Positions 1 through 7,753 of a stretch of 40,584 bases of DNA are shown in pieces. Position numbers and translations under genes: made by a program. The notes below the pieces were generated by a model. The model ran no database searches. It saw nothing but the letters and a program-made list of their open reading frames with translations, and was not told the DNA's origin. How positions within the stretch are numbered: position 1 is the stretch's first letter; each line of letters opens with the position of its first letter. Origin of the DNA: Bathymodiolus heckerae thiotrophic gill symbiont (GTDB taxonomy: Bacteria > Pseudomonadota > Gammaproteobacteria > PS1 > Pseudothioglobaceae); contig NZ_FXLV01000005.1 in NCBI RefSeq assembly GCF_900180345.1, forward strand, positions 1 through 40,584, given 5' to 3'.

Positions 1-139
1 GCTCAAAGCTATGATCAAAGACTGCCCAGTTAATGGCATTGGCCAGCTGTATTAAAGGGTCTTTAGTGTCTAATTGGGAGAAAAGCTCTGAATGAAAAAG
101 ATTTTGTTGACCTGTGTTTGGGGTTGATTTTGTTAGCAT
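1..139 (-). CDS. IS transposase, N-terminal part (cut by window edge)
   Basis: Reading leftward from an ATG at 139-137, an open frame of 46 codons runs off the window. The peptide begins MLTKSTPNTGQQNLFHSELF and continues with a segment containing DPLIQLANAINW and ending FDHSFE. This pattern (a short leader, then a 'hydrophobic-LANxIxW..F' block) is typical of the N-terminal DUF772-type domain of IS5-like and IS1182-like transposases. The DDE catalytic core lies outside the window. An IS terminus at about 245-264 fits an untranslated leader of roughly 105-125 bp. The family call rests on motif recall; whether the element is intact cannot be judged from here. Confidence 0.7.
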   Translation of the reverse strand, partial: MLTKSTPNTGQQNLFHSELFSQLDTKDPLIQLANAINWAVFDHSFE

Positions 140-244
140 TTTTTATCAGCAAAACGACCAAGAAAGATAGGGTATTTTATCAAAATCTGGTTGATTTGTC
201 TGTGATATATTGTGGTTTTATTGTTATAAATCAGTTTGTTGTGT

Positions 245-264
245 GGTTTTTAAGGGTTGACTAA
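245..264. repeat. Putative IS terminal inverted repeat (left copy)
   Basis: Read on the minus strand from 264 to 245, this 20-base sequence is TTAGTCAACCCTTAAAAACC. It occurs perfectly on the plus strand at 40458-40477. It lies about 105 bp upstream of the transposase start, where an IS end is expected. Sequence identity stops abruptly on both sides, as expected for a terminal repeat rather than a long duplicated segment. Confidence 0.5.
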
Positions 265-340
265 GTAATAAGCCTTTTTTTTATAAAAACCAACCAAAGG
301 CTTCTGTTTTTCTCTTTCTCTTGAAAAATTCAAGTATTTT

Positions 341-1864
341 TTAAGCAAGTTTGTCATCTGCTACATGGTAGGTAGGGTCTTCTAGAACATTAACTTCCAC
401 CAAATTTTTAGCGGCTTTTAACAGCAATCGGCATTCGGCACTGAGATGTTGTAAGTGTAGCGTTTTGCCAACTCGTTTGTAACGCATTGCCAGTTTGTCA
501 ATGGCTTGAATGGCTGAGTGGTCTAGCACTCTGGCATTACCAAAATCAACATAAACATCATTACTGTCTGCTTTAGGATTAAATAATTCTTGAAAATGCT
601 CTTTTGAAGCAAAGAATAAAGTGCCGTTTATTTTATATACATTATCACCTTTGTCGTTTTTACTGCTTTTGATAAAAATTTTACTGGCAGATTCCCAAGC
701 AAACGATAGGGCAGACAAAATCACGCCAACAATTACTGCTAATGCTAAATTGTCAGTTAAGACAGTGATCGCTGCCACCGAAATACCAGTAACAATGTCC
801 AATGCGGGTATTTTGCCAAATAGACGAAGTGTGCACCATTCAAAAGTGCCAATAACCACCATAAACATCACCCCGATGAGAACGGCAATTGGAATCATTT
901 CGATATATTCAGACAAGTAAAGAATGAACAACAACAGTGCAACAGAAGCAACCACGCCTGACAAGCGCCCACGACCACCAGATTTGACATTAATAATACT
1001 TTGACCCACCATGGCACAGCCACCCATGCCGCCAAACAATCCTGTTATCGTATTAGCAACACCTTGCCCAATACTTTCTCGGTTGGGCTGCCCTGTGGTT
1101 TCTGTTAAATCATCCACTAGATTTAGCGTCAATAGGCTTTCAATCAAGCCAACTAACGCCATGGTTAACGCATAAGGAAAAATAATTTGTAATGTTTGCC
1201 AATTGAAGGCGACATCAGGAATATGAAAAGCAGGAAACCCCCCTTTAATTGAAGCAATATCACCTACCGTGCGCGTGTCAAGCCCCAGCCAAATGACTGC
1301 CAAACTACCCACAATAACAGCCACTAAAATTTCAGGAACCGCCTTAGTGAATCTTGGTAAAAATTGAATAATTGCCATTGTGGCAGCAATAATACCCAGC
1401 ATAATGAGTAATGGTTCGCCCGTAATCCACGCACCATCAATTTTAAATTGTTTGATTTGCCCGATAAAAATAACCATAGCAATGCCATTAACAAAGCCCA
1501 AAAACACAGGATGTGGCACAAGGCGAATAAACTTACCAAGTTTAAATAAACCAAAAGCTATTTGCAAAATACCCGTGAGTATCACCGCAGCAAATAAATA
1601 CGCCACACCATGCATTGCTACCAGCGTGCCAATCACCACAGCAATCGCACCTGTTGCACCAGAAATCATACCGGGGCGACCCCCTATAATTGAAGTTACC
1701 AGCCCAATGGTAAAGGCAGCATATAAACCGACTAAAGGGCTTACGCCAGCCAGTAGGGCAAAGGCAACCGCCTCAGGCACCAAGGCTAAGGCAACGGTTA
1801 AGCCTGATAAAATATCATTTTTTGGATTAACAGAAAGATACTTATGGATAAGTGAAAAGAGCAT
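341..1864 (-). CDS. SulP-family anion transporter with C-terminal STAS domain
   Basis: A 507-residue inner-membrane transporter. Residues about 15-390 are a long run of hydrophobic helices with the SulP signature near the start (SGLTVALALVPEAVAFALLAGVSPLVGLYAA). Residues about 405-505 form a STAS domain with VYVDFGNARVLDHSAIQAID. SulP proteins carry sulfate, bicarbonate or dicarboxylates by proton or sodium symport; the substrate cannot be read from the sequence. AAGGAA lies just upstream of the ATG. The gene sits 21 bp downstream of aroC on the same strand, so it is probably the last gene of a GFA-aroC-sulP transcript. In a sulfur- or carbon-fixing organism sulfate efflux or bicarbonate uptake would be natural roles, but that is inference. 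Confidence 0.88.
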   Translation of the reverse strand: MLFSLIHKYLSVNPKNDILSGLTVALALVPEAVAFALLAGVSPLVGLYAAFTIGLVTSIIGGRPGMISGATGAIAVVIGTLVAMHGVAYLFAAVILTGILQIAFGLFKLGKFIRLVPHPVFLGFVNGIAMVIFIGQIKQFKIDGAWITGEPLLIMLGIIAATMAIIQFLPRFTKAVPEILVAVIVGSLAVIWLGLDTRTVGDIASIKGGFPAFHIPDVAFNWQTLQIIFPYALTMALVGLIESLLTLNLVDDLTETTGQPNRESIGQGVANTITGLFGGMGGCAMVGQSIINVKSGGRGRLSGVVASVALLLFILYLSEYIEMIPIAVLIGVMFMVVIGTFEWCTLRLFGKIPALDIVTGISVAAITVLTDNLALAVIVGVILSALSFAWESASKIFIKSSKNDKGDNVYKINGTLFFASKEHFQELFNPKADSNDVYVDFGNARVLDHSAIQAIDKLAMRYKRVGKTLHLQHLSAECRLLLKAAKNLVEVNVLEDPTYHVADDKLA

Positions 1865-1885
1865 TTTATTCCTTGTTTTTGTTGA

Positions 1886-2983
1886 TTATTTGCTTGCGGG
1901 TACAATAGGGGTGGATGATTTGACTCCTGTATTTTGTGCACGATGACGCATCACATGATCCATTAGCGTAATCGCCAACATTGCCTCAGCAATTGGCGTA
2001 GCACGAATACCCACACAAGGGTCGTGCCGTCCTTTGGTGATAACTTCCGTCGGCTTTCCATCTTTGTCAATACTGTCAATTGGTAACCGTAAACTTGAAG
2101 TTGGCTTGAGTGCAATAGACACCAGTAAATCCTGCCCAGAACTAATACCACCCAGCGTTCCACCCGCGTTATTAGATTTAAAACCTTTTGCAGTAATGGT
2201 GTCCCGATGTTCTGTGCCTTTTTGCGTGACAACATTAAATCCAGCACCAATTTCCACCCCTTTAACCGCATTAATACTCATCATTGAATGCGCTACATCC
2301 GCCTCTAATCTATCAAAAATCGGCTCACCCAGTCCAACAGGCATATTCGTAGCAACGATATTAATGCGTGCCCCAATAGAATCGCCTGATTTCCTCAAGG
2401 CATCTATATAATTTTCAAGTTCTAATACTTTATTAACATCAGGGCAAAAGAAAGGATTGTTATGTACTTCATTCCAATCCAACGCCTCTATTTTAATTGA
2501 ACCCAATTGTGCAAGATAACCTTTAATTTCAATGTCAAATGCTTGTTTTAAATATTTTTTAGCAATACCACCACACGCAACTCGCATCGCCGTTTCTCTC
2601 GCACTAGAGCGACCACCACCACGATAATCACGAATGCCATATTTTTGTTGATAAGTATAATCCGCATGCCCTGGACGAAACGAATTGGCGATATTGCCGT
2701 AGTCTTTAGATCGATGATCGGTGTTTTGGATAATGAGTGCAATCGGCATACCTGTAGTTTTGCCCTCAAAGGTGCCTGATAAAATCTTAATCAAATCCGC
2801 TTCACGGCGTTGTGTTGTGTGGCGAGAAGTGCCGGGTTTTCTCAGGTCTAAATCGCCTTGCAAATCCGCCTCATTCAACGCCATACCGGGAGGGCAGCCA
2901 TCCACGATACCAACCAATGCCTCACCATGCGATTCACCAGCGGTGGTTATTGTAAATAATTTACCGATACTATTGCCACTCAT
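1886..2983 (-). CDS. aroC: Chorismate synthase
   Basis: A 365-residue enzyme of the usual length. It converts 5-enolpyruvylshikimate-3-phosphate to chorismate using reduced FMN, the last step of the shikimate pathway in the cytoplasm. Visible family motifs are GESHG (residues 16-20, with the conserved His), [14 protein letters not shown] and [17 protein letters not shown], plus the C-terminal [17 protein letters not shown]. The ATG directly follows the TAA stop of the upstream GFA gene, and its Shine-Dalgarno AAGGAG lies inside that gene, so translation is probably coupled. No oddities were seen. Confidence 0.97.
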   Translation of the reverse strand: MSGNSIGKLFTITTAGESHGEALVGIVDGCPPGMALNEADLQGDLDLRKPGTSRHTTQRREADLIKILSGTFEGKTTGMPIALIIQNTDHRSKDYGNIANSFRPGHADYTYQQKYGIRDYRGGGRSSARETAMRVACGGIAKKYLKQAFDIEIKGYLAQLGSIKIEALDWNEVHNNPFFCPDVNKVLELENYIDALRKSGDSIGARINIVATNMPVGLGEPIFDRLEADVAHSMMSINAVKGVEIGAGFNVVTQKGTEHRDTITAKGFKSNNAGGTLGGISSGQDLLVSIALKPTSSLRLPIDSIDKDGKPTEVITKGRHDPCVGIRATPIAEAMLAITLMDHVMRHRAQNTGVKSSTPIVPASK

Positions 2984-3376
2984 TTACCACTCCTTGTGCT
3001 GGGGGATGTCATCACAAATCACCTCCCAATTTGCTTTTGAATCAACAAAAATATGTTTTTCAATCGCCTCTTCAATTTTATTGGTAATCAAGCCCAATCT
3101 AATTCTTGTGTAATCTGGATTGTTTTTAAGTTTTGCCATAATCGGTGCCCCGCAAGATTGACAAAAAAAGCGACTTTTATTGTCGTTTTCTTTAAATTCG
3201 GTCAAATTGCTTTCCCCCTTTAAAAATTTAAAATTCTTACTCTCCACATTTCCATTCGTGGCAAATGCCGTGCCCTGAACACGGCGACATTCGCTACAAT
3301 GACACATAATGATATCTGTAATTTTCTGTGTAATTTGAAATTTAACCTTCCCACATAAACATTCACCTTGGTGCAT
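2984..3376 (-). CDS. GFA-family (CENP-V/GFA domain) zinc-binding protein
   Basis: A protein of about 130 residues with the cysteine pattern of the glutathione-dependent formaldehyde-activating (GFA) fold: GECLCGKV, MCHCSECRR and FFCQSCGAPI. These cysteines bind two zinc ions in characterised members. Few members have a proven reaction, and formaldehyde handling should not be assumed. I start it at the ATG at 3376 (MHQGECLC). The open frame extends upstream into the tRNA-Arg gene, but this ATG is preceded by AAAGGAG and matches the usual family start. Its stop codon abuts the aroC start. The tRNA-Arg-GFA-aroC-sulP order suggests one transcript. Confidence 0.85.
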   Translation of the reverse strand: MHQGECLCGKVKFQITQKITDIIMCHCSECRRVQGTAFATNGNVESKNFKFLKGESNLTEFKENDNKSRFFCQSCGAPIMAKLKNNPDYTRIRLGLITNKIEEAIEKHIFVDSKANWEVICDDIPQHKEW

Positions 3377-3391
3377 TCTAACTCCTTTAAT

Positions 3392-3468
3392 TGGCGTCCT
3401 TGAGTGGATTCGAACCACTGACCTGCCGCTTAGGAGGCGGCTGCTCTATCCAGCTGAGCCACAAGGAC
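3392..3468 (-). tRNA. tRNA-Arg (anticodon CCT)
   Basis: On the minus strand 77 nt fold as a complete tRNA. The acceptor stem is GTCCTTG/CAAGGAC, followed by G and an encoded CCA. The D arm is GCTC/GAGC, the anticodon stem GCCGC/GCGGC with loop CTCCTAA (anticodon CCT, reading AGG), and the T arm AGTGG-TTCGAAT-CCACT. It ends 15 bp before the GFA start codon and may be processed from the same transcript. Confidence 0.97.
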
Positions 3469-3511
3469 AAAATTATCAGTATTTTACAATATTTATACAA
3501 AATTCTCACAG

Positions 3512-3517
3512 TATAAT
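3512..3517 (+). promoter_or_regulatory. Candidate -10 element of pyrF
   Basis: A perfect TATAAT lies 28 bp upstream of the pyrF ATG, in the 77-bp gap between the divergent tRNA-Arg and pyrF. No good -35 hexamer sits at 16-18 bp, so the promoter call rests mainly on the -10 box and its position. Confidence 0.45.
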
Positions 3518-3545
3518 TCAAGCATTTTATTAGATAAAAAATACT

Positions 3546-4241
3546 ATGAAAAATATTAAGACTGAAGATAGGTTAATTTTTGCCCTAGATGTGCCAGAAG
3601 TAAAACAAGCTAAAGATTTGGTTAATCAACTTGATGACAGCGTTACCTTTTATAAAATTGGCATGGAAATGTTGATGACAGGGCAATATTTTCAGTTAAT
3701 GGACTGGTTGATTGCCAAAGATAAAAAAGTCTTTGTTGATTTAAAATTCTTCGATGTGCCAGAAACCGTCGGCAGAACCATTAAACGATTAAGCCAATAT
3801 GGCGCCACCTTTGCCACTATCCACGGCAATCAAGCCTTAATGGAAAGAGCCGCCGAAAACAAAGGCGACCTCAAAATCCTAGCAGTAACCGCACTCACCA
3901 GTCTTGACAGAGGTGATTTGGATGATTTAGGTTTTAAATGTGATGTGCAAGATTTGGTTATTTCTCGTGCCAAACGCGCCTTTGAAGCAGGATGTGATGG
4001 CGTAGTATCCTCAGGTTTAGAAGTCCCATTTTTGCGTGAATATGTTGACAACAAGTTAATTGCCGTAACCCCCGGCATTCGCCCCGTAGCCAATGATGAT
4101 GACCAAAAACGCGTAGTCGATGTGGCAACCGCATTTAAATCTGGCACAGATTACATTGTTGTCGGCCGCCCCATTAAAAACGCCAACAACCCTTACCAAG
4201 CCGCCAGTGAAATTCAAAATATTATTAAAACTTGTTTCTAA
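3546..4241 (+). CDS. pyrF: Orotidine 5'-phosphate decarboxylase
   Basis: A 231-residue cytoplasmic enzyme that decarboxylates OMP to UMP, the last step of de novo pyrimidine synthesis. The signature DxKxxD is present as DLKFFD (D65, K67, D70), with FALDVPEV at the N-terminal strand, GVVSSGLEVPFLR in the middle and the phosphate-binding TPGIRP and VVGRPI near the C-terminus. Length is normal for the bacterial short form. It appears to stand alone: tRNA-Arg diverges upstream, and tRNA-Val follows 34 bp downstream with its own candidate promoter. Confidence 0.97.
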   Translation: MKNIKTEDRLIFALDVPEVKQAKDLVNQLDDSVTFYKIGMEMLMTGQYFQLMDWLIAKDKKVFVDLKFFDVPETVGRTIKRLSQYGATFATIHGNQALMERAAENKGDLKILAVTALTSLDRGDLDDLGFKCDVQDLVISRAKRAFEAGCDGVVSSGLEVPFLREYVDNKLIAVTPGIRPVANDDDQKRVVDVATAFKSGTDYIVVGRPIKNANNPYQAASEIQNIIKTCF

Positions 4242-4259
4242 CAAGCTTTTCGGTATAAT
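4232..4259 (+). promoter_or_regulatory. Candidate promoter of tRNA-Val
   Basis: TTGTTT at 4232-4237, a 16-bp spacer and a perfect TATAAT at 4254-4259 lie just upstream of the tRNA-Val 5' end at 4276. The -35 half overlaps the last codons of pyrF. The -35 match is only partial. Confidence 0.5.
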
Positions 4260-4275
4260 TCCCCCCTTCTTCAAT

Positions 4276-4352
4276 AGTCGCGTAGCTCAGTTGGTTAGAG
4301 CACTACCTTGACATGGTAGGGGTCGGTGATTCGAGTTCACTCGCGACTACCA
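4276..4352 (+). tRNA. tRNA-Val (anticodon GAC)
   Basis: A complete 77-nt tRNA with an encoded CCA. The acceptor stem is AGTCGCG/CGCGACT, the D arm GCTC/GAGC, the anticodon stem CTACC/GGTAG with loop TTGACAT (anticodon GAC, reading GTC and GTT), and the T arm GGTGA-TTCGAGT-TCACT. A strong terminator follows within 10 bp. Confidence 0.97.
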
Positions 4353-4358
4353 AATTAT

Positions 4359-4391
4359 AAAAAAAGCCATCTTAATATAGATGGCTTTTTT
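4359..4391 (+). terminator. Rho-independent terminator after tRNA-Val
   Basis: A stem GCCATCT/AGATGGC, extended by A/T pairs on both sides, encloses a loop of about 6 nt (TAATAT) and is followed by a run of T. It is flanked by an A-run and a T-run, so it could also work on the opposite strand. Confidence 0.85.
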
Positions 4392-4760
4392 ACAAACCAT
4401 TGATTTAACAATATGGACTGTTGTTTAAAATTACCAGAATTTTATGCCAACTTTAATGGGTTAAATTACCCTTGTTTTTCCATTCCACATAGAAATGAGA
4501 ATACACCCGAGAAACTTGATAATAAGGAGTAGGGAAGGATTTATAACCCTTCTTTTTCCCGTCCATTCCCACAAGCAGAAAAAAGGTTTGCAATTTCTCT
4601 TAGTGTGTGAAGTCTGGCTTTGGGAAGGGTTACAAACCCTTCCCTACTTCGTGTTGTTATTTCCACGCATAGTATTGCTTTGTGTAAAAAACTCAAAAAA
4701 ACTATAAACCTTAGTATAAAATTCATCTCAGTGGTGAAAAATAGAAAAAAAATATGTATT
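4392..4760. other. Gene-free stretch with no recognised coding content
   Basis: Between the tRNA-Val terminator and the first MITE I see no credible gene. The two short open frames here run across the inverted repeat at 4528-4648 and have no family resemblance or Shine-Dalgarno. The remainder is AT-rich sequence without clear structure. Confidence 0.6.
4528..4648. repeat. Imperfect inverted repeat with 25-bp arms
   Basis: The arms are 4528-4552 and 4624-4648. Read on the same strand they match at 23 of 25 bases (AGTAGGGAAGG...AACCCTTC). Weaker similarity continues outward on both sides, to about 4490 and 4672. Each arm is itself nearly palindromic (GAAGGGTT...AACCCTTC). The roughly 70-bp interior contains no coding sequence. 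This could be a decayed small transposable element or a structured RNA; the sequence alone does not decide. Confidence 0.65.
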
Positions 4761-4921
4761 GAGACCTTTGCATAAATATGAATAATCATCAAAAATCCAC
4801 TTTTCACCCGCTTGGCGATTTTTTAAACCCAGCCTTAGCCCTGCTAGGACAAGGTTTAATAAAATCACCAATCTGGCAAAAATTGAATTTTGCTAATCAT
4901 CCCTATTTATGCAAAGGTCTC
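4761..4921 (+). mobile_element. MITE-like element, copy A (161 bp)
   Basis: It begins GAGACCTTTGCATAAATA and ends with the exact reverse complement of those 18 bases. Similarity between the two halves continues inward, so the whole element is a long imperfect palindrome around an internal segment at about 4830-4858. It carries no coding capacity. The flanking bases GTATT occur on both sides (4756-4760 and 4922-4926), consistent with a 5-bp target duplication. Copy B at 7754-7914 is its exact reverse complement over all 161 bases. It ends 25 bp before the deacetylase start codon. Confidence 0.9.
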
Positions 4922-4946
4922 GTATTTACTATAATGGAGTTATGAA

Positions 4947-5684
4947 ATGAAAAACATAATATACGGCTTAATAATTTTGCTATCTTCTTTTACTACAAAC
5001 AGTCAAGCACAGTCAATAGAACAGAATGCCCATAAAAAAGTTAAGCACATTTATTTAACTTTTGATGATGGCCCTTTGAATGGAAGTCGAAGAATAAATG
5101 ATGCGGTATTAGCAGAGAAATTGCCAATTTTCGTTATGTTAGTAGGCGAGCATGCTTTGGCAAGACCTAAAGATGTAAAACTTTATAAAGAGAATAAATT
5201 TATTGGGGTCGGAAATCATAGTTACAGTCATGCAAACAACCGTTATAAGTTATATTACTCAACCCCTAAAGGCGTGCTCAATGATTTTATTAGAAATAAA
5301 GATACTTTAGCATTAGACAATAAAATAGGAAGATTGCCCGGTAGGAATATGTGGCGTATCAAGGGAAGAAGTAGAAACGATGTGAGCAGTGGCATAGCGG
5401 CAGCAGATTTATTAGCTAAAAATGGATTTTCACTATTTGGTTGGGATTTAGAATGGGCACACGACCCTCACACAGGGAAGCCAATAGGAGCGGCCGAGGA
5501 TATTTTTAAAGAAATTGAAAAAAAACTTAATAACGATAAAACTTTTACAAAATCCCATATTGTGCTACTAAGCCATGATGAAATGTTTCGGTATCAATAT
5601 GAAGAATCCGAACTTAAAAAATTAATAGATCTTTTGAAAAGTAAAGACGGCTATAAAATCAGTCAATTAAAAGACTATCCATAA
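4947..5684 (+). CDS. Secreted polysaccharide deacetylase-family protein (NodB-like)
   Basis: A 245-residue protein with a signal peptide (hydrophobic residues 4-15; likely cut after SQA near residue 21), so probably periplasmic or exported. NodB carbohydrate esterase 4 motifs appear in order: TFDDG (38-42), the metal-binding H91-SYS-H95, RLPGRN (129-134), FGWDLEW (163-169) and LLSHDE (206-211, with the likely catalytic H209). Such enzymes remove N- or O-acetyl groups from peptidoglycan, chitin-like or exopolysaccharide chains; the substrate is not determined here. GGAG lies 7 bp before the ATG. It faces the restriction-modification genes head-on inside a MITE-bounded segment, and an ancestral link with neighbouring core genes is not apparent. 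Confidence 0.85.
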   Translation: MKNIIYGLIILLSSFTTNSQAQSIEQNAHKKVKHIYLTFDDGPLNGSRRINDAVLAEKLPIFVMLVGEHALARPKDVKLYKENKFIGVGNHSYSHANNRYKLYYSTPKGVLNDFIRNKDTLALDNKIGRLPGRNMWRIKGRSRNDVSSGIAAADLLAKNGFSLFGWDLEWAHDPHTGKPIGAAEDIFKEIEKKLNNDKTFTKSHIVLLSHDEMFRYQYEESELKKLIDLLKSKDGYKISQLKDYP

Positions 5685-5774
5685 CACCCCGTAAGCTAGA
5701 TTGTGTAAATCCTCGTATTTCATAATTTTCAGAAAAGAGAAAAATCAGTTTAACGCTTGAATTCAGCTGATGTG

Positions 5775-6839
5775 TTAACAGTCGACTACTGTGTTAGTCG
5801 TTTCTTCATCATTCAAATCCACTAAACTATATTCTGGTTTTAAAATAAAAAGATTATCTTTAATGCTATTTATTTTCTCAGTTGTTACTTTTATTGCTAA
5901 ATTTGACTCATCTATTCCTATCCATTGCCTATTTAATAAATGAGCGGATTTTAAAGTTGTTCCGGAACCACAAAAACAATCTAAAACGATACTATTTTGA
6001 TTAGATGAAGTTTTGATAATTAAATCCAAGATATCAGCGTTTTTTTCTGTTGGGTAATCAGGATATTGAGGGTCTTTATGCGTCCAAATGTCTTGCACTC
6101 TCTTCCCTTCTCTTTCATCAACAAAAATAATTTTTCTTGGATTTCCAGTGCTTGACCATTCAATCAACCCTTCTTTATCCCATTTTTCTAATGTTTGCAC
6201 ATCTGTGCGCCAATGTCTGCCTATTGGGGGCATAATGCCTTTAAATGGTTGGTTGGATTTTCCATTTTCTGTTTCCCCTGGGGCATGAATTGGCACGGTC
6301 GTATATTTTCTACCTTGTTTGGTTTTTTTAAACAGCCTTTCAATATCTTGTTGAGTGTATTTCTCTCTGGGCTCGTTCCAAATAGGCTTGGTAGATTTTG
6401 AATAAAATAAAATCATATCTTTTATATTGCCATAACCCGTTCTTTTAAAATTTTTAGGGTTGCATTTTATTCTGGTTATGTCATTTCTAAAATTTTCAAT
6501 ACCAAAAACTTCATCCATCATGACTTTTACATAATGACCAATTTTATAATCAATATGCAAATAAATAGAACCTTGTTCTGATAATAAATCTTTTAACAAA
6601 ATCAATCTGTCTTTTAAAAAATCTATAAATTCCTTGCCTTTCAGTTTATCGGAATAAGCAATTTCACCATTTTTTGAATTACTGATGGTTGATGCCCTTC
6701 CATTGGTTATTGTAAAATTTCCATTCGTAGCAAAAGGAGGATCTATATAGATTAAATCAATTTTCCCACTCATATTTCCATCATTAAGTAAAAATTTAAG
6801 CCCTTTTAGATTATCTCCCTGAATTAGTAAATTTTTCAT
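5775..6839 (-). CDS. DNA methyltransferase of a type II restriction-modification system
   Basis: A 354-residue amino-methyltransferase. The catalytic motif IV is IDPPF (32-36) near the N-terminus, and the AdoMet-binding motif I is FCGSG (289-293), followed by motif II-like WIGIDES. Catalytic motif before AdoMet motif defines the beta order, common among N6-adenine and N4-cytosine enzymes; DPPF does not say which base. The central 120-260 region is the probable target recognition part. Its ATG overlaps the TGA stop of the upstream endonuclease gene by 4 bp (ATGA), so the two are translationally coupled with the endonuclease first. The specificity is not recognisable by eye. Confidence 0.9.
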   Translation of the reverse strand: MKNLLIQGDNLKGLKFLLNDGNMSGKIDLIYIDPPFATNGNFTITNGRASTISNSKNGEIAYSDKLKGKEFIDFLKDRLILLKDLLSEQGSIYLHIDYKIGHYVKVMMDEVFGIENFRNDITRIKCNPKNFKRTGYGNIKDMILFYSKSTKPIWNEPREKYTQQDIERLFKKTKQGRKYTTVPIHAPGETENGKSNQPFKGIMPPIGRHWRTDVQTLEKWDKEGLIEWSSTGNPRKIIFVDEREGKRVQDIWTHKDPQYPDYPTEKNADILDLIIKTSSNQNSIVLDCFCGSGTTLKSAHLLNRQWIGIDESNLAIKVTTEKINSIKDNLFILKPEYSLVDLNDEETTNTVVDC

Positions 6840-7612
6840 AATGAGTATAAAAAATCTCTTAGTATTAAGGCACTCATAATATTATGTTTGCTTTGCTTTC
6901 TGACTGCTTTGCACATTTTGTTTGTACTGTCAATATATGGCACGCCATCTAAAATTGCAACTGTTACAGCATTAACATTAGATTTAACAGTGGTCATTGC
7001 ATCATTAAATTGTGCATTTTGATGACCACCAAAATCTGTTAGAAACTTCGCCTCACCAATGACATATACACCATTAAATCTTGCAACAAAATCTAACCCT
7101 TTATTGTGTTTATATCCTAAATGTTGTTTAGCAAATTCCATCATTTGAGCATCACTTGCATCTAATATTGCGTTATTTTTTGAATTAGAAAATTCTTCTA
7201 TTGTTACTGGTATTATCCCCAACACCCCATTATTTAGCCAGCGTTTAAATAATGGTCCAATTTGTCTATTTGTTTCTTTTGGCTCTGAACATCTTTCAAA
7301 AATTTTATCCAAACCCATTTCATACAATCTTCCGCATAATCTATCTACAGTATTTGGGTTTCTTGATATTGAGCCGTTATCTCTTTTAAGGTAGGCTACA
7401 TAAGAATCTTTGATTGGAAACAAATCCATTTTTAATAAAATATTTAATAAATCAATATTATTTTTGGCTTGAAAAGATTGCTCTACTTGTTGCCATAAGT
7501 TTTTATCAATATCTCTAATACCTTCTGGAATTGTGGGGTAAACACTAAATAACTCATCCAAATAATTTCTTTGGCTTGCAAACTCAATACTTAATTTTGT
7601 CCAGTGGTTCAT
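6836..7612 (-). CDS. Probable type II restriction endonuclease (PD-(D/E)XK)
   Basis: A 258-residue protein with no family I can name. It has a plausible PD-(D/E)XK core: GLDFVARF with D174, then VIGEAKF with E187 and K189, the D...ExK spacing of many type II endonucleases. A glycine/histidine/asparagine stretch follows (DFGGHQNAQF). The remainder is mostly polar with no membrane segment. The ATG is preceded by AAGGAAAC. The gene overlaps the methyltransferase by 4 bp in the order R then M, and no controller-protein gene is visible. The call rests on this partnership plus the catalytic motif. Confidence 0.78.
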   Translation of the reverse strand: MNHWTKLSIEFASQRNYLDELFSVYPTIPEGIRDIDKNLWQQVEQSFQAKNNIDLLNILLKMDLFPIKDSYVAYLKRDNGSISRNPNTVDRLCGRLYEMGLDKIFERCSEPKETNRQIGPLFKRWLNNGVLGIIPVTIEEFSNSKNNAILDASDAQMMEFAKQHLGYKHNKGLDFVARFNGVYVIGEAKFLTDFGGHQNAQFNDAMTTVKSNVNAVTVAILDGVPYIDSTNKMCKAVRKQSKHNIMSALILRDFLYSL

Positions 7613-7753
7613 TTGTTTCCTTATATTACGATATTAAAAATAAATCCTGTAAAGCAGCCAAATTCTATCTGTTTTTAAACTAAAGTGTATATTTTTATCT
7701 AATGTGTGATTGAGGTTAAAAATTAAAAACTAAGTTGTCATTTAAATTTAATA

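Noticed and set aside
1324-1946. Long open frames overlapping sulP and aroC in other phases
   Set aside because: They lie antisense or in a shifted frame within confident genes and show low-complexity composition typical of shadow frames.
3376-3418. Upstream start of the GFA gene with 14 extra residues
   Set aside because: These codons lie within the tRNA-Arg gene and its trailer. The ATG at 3376 has a good AAAGGAG and the family N-terminus.
4495-4807. Short open frames on both strands across the 25-bp inverted repeat
   Set aside because: They consist largely of the repeat arms, have no ribosome site and no family resemblance.
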